Part shown: positions 6,888 to 11,127 of the stretch, one piece after another
Layout: each line of letters starts with the position of its first letter
How positions within the stretch are numbered: the stretch's first letter is position 1
From: an uncultured Chloroflexota bacterium
GTDB taxonomy: Bacteria > Chloroflexota > Dehalococcoidia > UBA3495
NCBI GenBank assembly: GCA_913052545.1
Contig: CAJXEF010000062.1
Span: forward strand, 1-11,127
Length of the DNA: 11,127 nt
Direction of reading: 5' to 3'
Notes under the pieces: model-generated
What the model was told of the DNA's origin: nothing
What the model saw: only the letters and a program-made list of their open reading frames with translations
Database searches by the model: none
Translations under genes and position numbers: made by a program

Positions 6888-8681
6888 TTATTGTTTGATT
6901 GAAGTCTTGCGGTTGGAGTCAGCCAACACGCCATTCAGGATTTCCGTTAGTTCACTGATCCTGCCTGACACACCAGTAACTATATCTTTACTAGAAGCTG
7001 CTACTGGATCTGTCAATTCTTTAAGTGAGTTTGACAATTCATTCACTCTAAGACTTATATTATCTACCATATCTTGCCTAGTGTTAGATAGTGGCTGAGA
7101 CACAGTTTTAAGAGTTTCTGCTAGTTCCTCCAATTTTACCGAAATATTCTCACCAAACTCCTGTCCCACTACCGAAATAGGATCCGCCCAATTCCTTATT
7201 GTTTCGGTCGCTTCACTAATTCGAGAGGTAATGGTGTCACCCAAGTCTCTGCTCGAAGAGGCCAATCGCAGTCTATATGACCTCAACATACGGAATAAAC
7301 GGCCATATAAATTATCGATAGATGTCAATCTGGCTGAGTATTTATCAAACAGCTCTCTGCTTTCTTCCATAGACCATCGGTCATCTTGAAAAACTAACTG
7401 ACGACCAGTGTACAAGTGGTATGGCCGAATTTCACCTTCGGCCAATAGTTCCCCATTTTCGTTCAATGGAGTAAGACTATCCCAGTTAGAGGTAGCCGGT
7501 AGAGGTGTCAATAAATTAGCAGTCTGGTACTTGCTATATTGAGTTACCCAGTCTGCCAAATTCATAATGTCTTCCTCATTATCATAAGGAAGACCTATAA
7601 TAGTCATAGCAACTACCGAGAAATCCATCTCGTTAAGTACCTTCAGATCATTCTCCATCTGACCAGGCTCTTGACGTTTTTTAACCAGCTTTAAATTCTC
7701 CGCGTTATTTGACTCAACCCCCAAATACAACATTTTGATATTGGCTTCTTGCATAGATTCTGCCAGCTCAAGATCTTGACCAATCTCAGCTCTCGCCTGA
7801 CAAATCAAGTACATATCGTCAGTACGCCCTTTCCAAGATTTGAGCCGCTCTAATCTCTCGTTCCTATATTTAACAGCTCTTAAGGGCGGGGTATGAAGAT
7901 CATCTGAGATGAACACAGTAAATCTTCCGTTTCCAGAAACGTGTATCAAACCATCAGAAGCCAATTCTTGCAATTGAAGGAGTCGCTTTGTTTCAGTTTC
8001 TCGATCGATCAACCTATATCCCAGAAACTGCTGGATCACCTGACAATAGGTGCAACTTTCCGTACAACCCCTTACAGTTTCTAACACCCCACCGGCCATC
8101 GGGTAACTTGAGGTTAAATCTTTTATTGATCTGAAATCCGGTAACTCGACGAAATCCGGTGATACTAGACCCGATCGTCGGGTTTGAACTAACCCACCAT
8201 CTCGCATGAAACTTATTCCTGGGATTTTCTCCAAATAGGAATGCAACATCGGGGACTCTTTATAATCAAGTAAAGTATCACTAAGCTGGCCGATTATATC
8301 CTCACCCTCTCGGTTAACTATTACGTCGAAACCACCCAATTCGATAGCCTCTTCTGGCAAAGGACTCATTTGAGGGCCTCCACCAATAGTTATAAGGTCA
8401 GGATGATACAGTTTAGCCAATCGGGCTATTTGATAGGCTCTCGGCGCCTCATTTATCAACGCCGTCACCATCAAGATATCAACTCCCTCTAGGTCTAAAT
8501 CCGGATCTAAAATACCCGATCTATCCTCAAACCAAATTTGCCTGTCATACAAATACGGGCCTGTCCATTGCGAAAGAGCCCCTGACAAAAACAGCATGCC
8601 TTGCCGGGGGATAGCTACGTACTCGAAGTTCCCACCCGCGGAAGCCGGCTGCACCAACACAACACGCTTAATTCTTGACAT
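6888..8681 (-). CDS. B12-binding-domain-type radical SAM protein with repetitive helical C-terminal tail
   Basis: Predicted cytoplasmic iron-sulfur enzyme that cleaves S-adenosylmethionine to start radical chemistry; the substrate is unknown. Numbered from the ATG at 8681 (597 residues): about 1-140 is a Rossmann-like domain of the B12-binding type (VVLVQPAS; IGGGPQMSPLPEE at 99-111; NREGEDII), but the DxHxxG cobalamin-ligand motif is not seen. The radical SAM core (about 195-400) contains CTESCTYC with Cys206, Cys210 and Cys213 for the 4Fe-4S cluster, followed by YLGVES (319-324) and a TIIGLPYDNEED stretch typical of the superfamily. The tail (about 445-597) starts with a basic stretch (YGRLFRMLRSYRLRL) and then has four 29-residue repeats. 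AAGGAG (8687-8692) is 5 bases from this ATG. ATG at 8684 and GTG at 8687 are in frame, but too close to the Shine-Dalgarno sequence. It is the first gene of a unit with fabF. BchE- or HpnJ/P-like families share the layout, but I do not recognise a named member. Confidence 0.85.
   Translation of the reverse strand: MSRIKRVVLVQPASAGGNFEYVAIPRQGMLFLSGALSQWTGPYLYDRQIWFEDRSGILDPDLDLEGVDILMVTALINEAPRAYQIARLAKLYHPDLITIGGGPQMSPLPEEAIELGGFDVIVNREGEDIIGQLSDTLLDYKESPMLHSYLEKIPGISFMRDGGLVQTRRSGLVSPDFVELPDFRSIKDLTSSYPMAGGVLETVRGCTESCTYCQVIQQFLGYRLIDRETETKRLLQLQELASDGLIHVSGNGRFTVFISDDLHTPPLRAVKYRNERLERLKSWKGRTDDMYLICQARAEIGQDLELAESMQEANIKMLYLGVESNNAENLKLVKKRQEPGQMENDLKVLNEMDFSVVAMTIIGLPYDNEEDIMNLADWVTQYSKYQTANLLTPLPATSNWDSLTPLNENGELLAEGEIRPYHLYTGRQLVFQDDRWSMEESRELFDKYSARLTSIDNLYGRLFRMLRSYRLRLASSSRDLGDTITSRISEATETIRNWADPISVVGQEFGENISVKLEELAETLKTVSQPLSNTRQDMVDNISLRVNELSNSLKELTDPVAASSKDIVTGVSGRISELTEILNGVLADSNRKTSIKQ
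6912..7250 (-). repeat. Four tandem 29-residue coding repeats in the radical SAM protein tail
   Basis: Residues 478-506, 507-535, 536-564 and 565-590 (from the ATG at 8681) align without gaps at a period of exactly 29. Each unit has a conserved I/V, then hydrophobics at +4, +7, +11, +14 and +18, a polar xP or DP turn near its end (DP, QP, DP, AD) and L/F/M/I near its start. This is a coiled-coil-like 4-3 spacing with one extra residue per four heptads. The 87-bp DNA units have diverged, so the duplication is old and the protein pattern is what is conserved. Confidence 0.8.
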
Positions 8682-8686
8682 CATCA

Positions 8687-8692
8687 CTCCTT
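8687..8692 (-). promoter_or_regulatory. Shine-Dalgarno deciding the radical SAM start
   Basis: AAGGAG on the minus strand. The three in-frame candidates GTG (8687), ATG (8684) and ATG (8681) lie at spacings of overlapping, 2 and 5 bases, so the last is preferred. Confidence 0.7.
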
Positions 8693-8743
8693 ACCGGATT
8701 TCATAAGTGGCATATTTAAATTTAACCGCTACTATACCAGCCT

Positions 8744-8771
8744 ATTATACACTAATACCTATTTGAACAAT
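8744..8771 (-). promoter_or_regulatory. Promoter of the radical SAM-fabF unit
   Basis: A perfect TATAAT -10 box (minus strand, 8744-8749) has a weaker -35 candidate upstream: TTGTTC (8765-8770) at 15 bases, or ATTGTT (8766-8771) at 16 bases. Transcription would begin near 8737, giving a leader of about 55 bases before the ATG at 8681. It lies in the 141-base gap after the oxidoreductase gene, so the unit can be expressed independently of that gene. Confidence 0.55.
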
Positions 8772-8828
8772 AGAATCTTTGCTGCCCTAACCTAGTTAAA
8801 TAGCTTGGGCTATGCCATTAGGATATAT

Positions 8829-9776
8829 TTAACCCGGCAAAAAATGGGGTATTATCTCTTTAGCTATAATCTCTAAGTGTCGCGCTCGATCCTTCATTGG
8901 ACACGCTACACTGAAGATAATGTGACGTGCTCCAGCATCCACGAACTCTTGTAACCTAGCTATGCAGTTACTAACAGGACCCAACAAACAATAATTACGC
9001 ACTATATCAGCAAAATTGCCATCATAAAGATACCTGCCTCCCAAAGCTTCTGCTGCCACCGCCGCTGCCTCCTCCACACTAGGATATATGGAGATATATG
9101 GGAAAAATCCCCAGTGGAAAGACTCAATATCTCTTTCCTCTTCTTTGGCAATCTCGTGTATTTTTTTAACGCTATCACGGTACCGTTCCGGACTATAAAA
9201 GTACGGTAACCAACCGTCTCCGAACCGAACTGCCCGTCTCATAGCAGCATCTCTTCTCCCAGCCACCCATATAGGTATACTAGGATTTTGGATCGGAATA
9301 GGATTCAACGAAATATCGTTAACTTGAAAATGTTTCCCTGTATATGTCACAGAATTTCCTGTCCAAAGTTGGCGGGTTACAGCCAAACACTCATTTGTAC
9401 GACTACCTCTATCAGAGACAGATAAGTTGGCTGCCTGAAACTCTTGAGGAAATTCACCACCGACTCCCACCCCGAGGGTAAGCCTACCCTTGGAAGCTAT
9501 ATCCAACGTAGTAGCCAACTTGGCAAGCACTAAGGGATGATAAAAAGGGGTTAGTACTATTGACGAAAGAACTCTGATTTCGTCTGTAGCACCAGCTGCC
9601 ACTCCTAAAAGCGGCAAAACAGCATGCGTAGACCCAGGTGGATTTCCCCTCATGAAATGTTCTCCGGCAGACAGATACTCGTACCCTAATTCCTCTAACC
9701 AACTAGACTCGTCAGAAGTTTCAGCTGCTCCCAAGCATAAGCTAGCTCCAAAATGTAGATCCGTGCTGACCGCCAA
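8829..9776 (-). CDS. LLM class (luciferase-like) flavin-dependent oxidoreductase
   Basis: Member of the bacterial luciferase-like superfamily, TIM-barrel enzymes using FMN or coenzyme F420 for monooxygenase or dehydrogenase reactions; the substrate cannot be told from sequence. Over 315 residues one sees SAGEH (36-40), VLTPFYHPLVLAK (74-86, the typical beta-strand and helix contacting the flavin), GRLTLGVGVGG (97-107), the RGxRxxE element (123-129), PIWVAG (168-173) and AVRFGDGWLP (182-191). These are in the order and spacing of the F420/FMN LLM group. The start is TTG at 9776, supported by AAGGGAG 7 bases upstream (9784-9790). It is 152 bases downstream of the radical SAM start region on the same strand but separated by a promoter. 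The gene upstream, nudC, is divergent. A weak 5-bp hairpin (8800-8813) follows its stop. Confidence 0.92.
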   Translation of the reverse strand: MAVSTDLHFGASLCLGAAETSDESSWLEELGYEYLSAGEHFMRGNPPGSTHAVLPLLGVAAGATDEIRVLSSIVLTPFYHPLVLAKLATTLDIASKGRLTLGVGVGGEFPQEFQAANLSVSDRGSRTNECLAVTRQLWTGNSVTYTGKHFQVNDISLNPIPIQNPSIPIWVAGRRDAAMRRAVRFGDGWLPYFYSPERYRDSVKKIHEIAKEEERDIESFHWGFFPYISIYPSVEEAAAVAAEALGGRYLYDGNFADIVRNYCLLGPVSNCIARLQEFVDAGARHIIFSVACPMKDRARHLEIIAKEIIPHFLPG

Positions 9777-9783
9777 TTTATAA

Positions 9784-9790
9784 CTCCCTT
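9784..9790 (-). promoter_or_regulatory. Shine-Dalgarno supporting a TTG start of the LLM oxidoreductase
   Basis: AAGGGAG on the minus strand ends 7 bases before TTG at 9776. No in-frame ATG or GTG lies in a comparable position. Confidence 0.7.
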
Positions 9791-9869
9791 CACTATATTC
9801 TTACTGTTGATCAAAGATTAACATTGTTGCTCTGCATCCGCATCCACAAACCCGTGATGACGGTTAAAG

Positions 9870-9898
9870 TTGATGATCACCTCTATTACCATTAAGAT
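9870..9898 (+). promoter_or_regulatory. Candidate sigma70-type promoter for nudC
   Basis: TTGATG (9870-9875) and TAAGAT (9893-9898) are separated by exactly 17 bases, each matching 4 of 6 consensus positions. Transcription would begin near 9905, about 40 bases before the start codon. Confidence 0.45.
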
Positions 9899-9930
9899 GA
9901 AAAAGCGATTGGAATGATCTTTAATTCGTG

Positions 9931-9936
9931 AAGGAG
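9931..9936 (+). promoter_or_regulatory. Shine-Dalgarno supporting a TTG start of nudC
   Basis: AAGGAG lies 8 bases before TTG at 9945. The nearby ATG at 9940 is in another frame, stops after 13 codons and is only 3 bases from this site, so it is unlikely to be used. Confidence 0.7.
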
Positions 9937-9944
9937 CAAATGAA

Positions 9945-10868
9945 TTGCCTACACAACATATTTTTGCTGGTAATCCATTAGATCGAGGGGAACGAGAAAG
10001 ACGTGATGAAAAATGGATAAACCATCAAACTGGTTCTGAGAACAGTAAATTTCTACCTTTATGGGATTCGAAAGTGCTAATTTCGGCTCGAGAACCCCTT
10101 AAATTAGCTTGGCTTGACAGGGCCGAGCTAGAAAAAGCCAAGTTTGACTCTGAGTCATTTTTATTAGGAATGCAAAATGGTTTCACATATTTCACCATAG
10201 ATATTTCCAAAAGCCCTCAATCAGCCGAAATTATAGAAAAATTTTCTGATTACCAATTTGAAGATTCTAGAACTGCTGCGGAACAATTGGATCTTGAAGA
10301 AACCGGTATTTTGGCTCAAGCAAGAGCTCAGATAAATTGGCATAACAGGCACGGATTCTGCTCAGTTTGTGGAAACGAAACTATTGTTACAAGGGGTGGT
10401 CAAAAACGAGAATGCAATCACTGCAAATCTGAACATTTTCCCCGGGTTGATCCTGTGATAATTATGGTGGTACATGATGGGGAACGATGCTTGCTCGGAC
10501 AATCAAGAGGACGCCTAGCAGCCACTAACCGATATTCTGCTTTAGCTGGTTTCGTAGACCAGGCAGAAAGTATTGAAGAAGCCGTAGCTAGGGAGATTAT
10601 GGAGGAAGCAGGCATTCAAGTAAAAAATGTCACTTATCACTCATCTCAACCTTGGCCGTTCCCATCGTCACTAATGATTGGATGCCATGCCGAGGCCGCC
10701 ACCACTGAAATCATTATGGATACTGAAGAAATGACAGACGTGAAATGGTTTGATAGGCAAGAAGTCCTTTTAGCTTTAAAAGGTGAGAACACCGATCTCT
10801 TGATCCCAGGACCAATCGCAATCGCGCACCATCTAATCCGATCATGGGCGCAAGGTGAAATAGACTAA
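9945..10868 (+). CDS. nudC: NADH pyrophosphatase / NAD-RNA decapping Nudix hydrolase NudC
   Basis: Hydrolyses NAD(H) to NMN(H) and AMP and, in characterised homologues, removes the NAD cap from RNA 5' ends. The 307 residues hold an N-terminal domain opening with FAGNPLDR and RRDEKWI, a zinc ribbon with Cys139, Cys142, Cys157 and Cys160 (CSVC and CNHC), and the conserved FPRVDPVIIMVV. The Nudix box runs from Gly202 to Ile224 (G-x5-E208, then REIMEEAGI with Glu217, Glu220 and Glu221 as metal ligands). Directly after it comes SQPWPFPSS (234-242), the signature that separates NADH-specific NudC from other Nudix enzymes. The start is TTG at 9945 with AAGGAG 8 bases upstream, and the N-terminal motif fits. 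It is divergent from the LLM oxidoreductase and apparently transcribed alone from the promoter at 9870-9898. No catalytic residue is missing. Confidence 0.95.
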   Translation: MPTQHIFAGNPLDRGERERRDEKWINHQTGSENSKFLPLWDSKVLISAREPLKLAWLDRAELEKAKFDSESFLLGMQNGFTYFTIDISKSPQSAEIIEKFSDYQFEDSRTAAEQLDLEETGILAQARAQINWHNRHGFCSVCGNETIVTRGGQKRECNHCKSEHFPRVDPVIIMVVHDGERCLLGQSRGRLAATNRYSALAGFVDQAESIEEAVAREIMEEAGIQVKNVTYHSSQPWPFPSSLMIGCHAEAATTEIIMDTEEMTDVKWFDRQEVLLALKGENTDLLIPGPIAIAHHLIRSWAQGEID

Positions 10869-10926
10869 CTGACCTAGGACTAACCTGCTAACTATATTAT
10901 AGAAGCACAACGTTAGTAAGATTCAT

Positions 10927-11127
10927 TTAGTCAGATACTGAATCCTTTGACGAGTATTCTTCCCGTTGCTTTCTCATCCAATTTTGGAACCATTGCCTAA
11001 AGTCGTCCAATGCTGGTGGAGCAACATAGAAAACTTCTAGATCAGACGGGAACTGCACCCCATGGCCATCGCTGATCAGTAATATGCCAACCTCGTTCGA
11101 TTGGATATGACCATGGATTTTGTCAGC
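10927..11127 (-). CDS. Unrecognised protein, C-terminal 66 residues (5'-truncated by window edge)
   Basis: The minus-strand frame is open from the window edge to TAA at 10927-10929, 58 bases past the nudC stop in convergent orientation. The visible part has a short beta-like stretch (EVGILLISDGHG, 12-23), then FPSDLEVFYVAPP (26-38), and a charged helix with several tryptophans and aromatics (DDFRQWFQNWMRKQREEY, 41-58) ending in a polar tail. Coding character is supported by the uninterrupted frame and protein-like composition, but I do not recognise a family. No signal or membrane segment is visible in this piece. No terminator is apparent between it and nudC. Confidence 0.6.
   Translation of the reverse strand, partial: ADKIHGHIQSNEVGILLISDGHGVQFPSDLEVFYVAPPALDDFRQWFQNWMRKQREEYSSKDSVSD

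Noticed and set aside
6860..6934. 25-codon N-terminal extension of fabF
   Set aside because: It overlaps the end of the radical SAM gene, has no resemblance to the FabF N-terminus, and the family start fits the ATG at 6859.
8800..8813. ATAGC/GCTAT hairpin after the LLM oxidoreductase gene as terminator
   Set aside because: A 5-bp stem followed by TTTAAC is too weak and lacks a T tract.

Overview
This 11.1 kb window looks like an ordinary bacterial chromosome segment of roughly 40% GC by eye. No transposase, integrase, CRISPR array, tRNA or phage gene is visible. The lineage is not certain. A long Bacillus-type SRP RNA with an Alu domain, the order SRP RNA-ksgA-ispE-lgt, a luciferase-like flavin oxidoreductase and a stand-alone B12-type radical SAM protein together would suit a Chloroflexota (for example SAR202/Dehalococcoidia-like) genome, but that is an inference from memory, not a search.

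Layout. Positions 1-561 (minus) hold the N-terminal part of a GalU-type UDP-glucose pyrophosphorylase. It is divergent from a large SRP RNA at about 712-988 (plus) with a good sigma70-like promoter. Positions 1120-3739 (plus) are a housekeeping run: ksgA (16S rRNA dimethyltransferase), ispE (isoprenoid precursor kinase, overlapping ksgA by 4 bp) and lgt (lipoprotein diacylglyceryl transferase). recJ (minus, 3752-5437) converges on lgt with only a 12 bp gap.

Positions 5606-8681 (minus) form a two-gene unit. A cobalamin-type radical SAM protein with an unusual C-terminal tail of four 29-residue helical repeats is followed 28 bp later by a FabF-type ketoacyl-ACP synthase. A TATAAT-containing promoter precedes the radical SAM gene. 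This pair is the least conventional part of the window and may act on an acyl or lipid substrate. Upstream lies an LLM-class flavin-dependent oxidoreductase (minus, 8829-9776), divergent from nudC (plus, 9945-10868), a zinc-ribbon Nudix NADH/NAD-RNA pyrophosphatase. The last 201 bases encode the C-terminal end of an unrecognised protein on the minus strand.

Starts. The oxidoreductase and nudC both begin with TTG preceded by a strong Shine-Dalgarno sequence, and ispE starts with TTG or GTG. fabF is called at an internal ATG because the first 25 codons of its open frame do not resemble the family. The gaps between genes are all below 300 bases and hold mainly promoters and two small hairpins.
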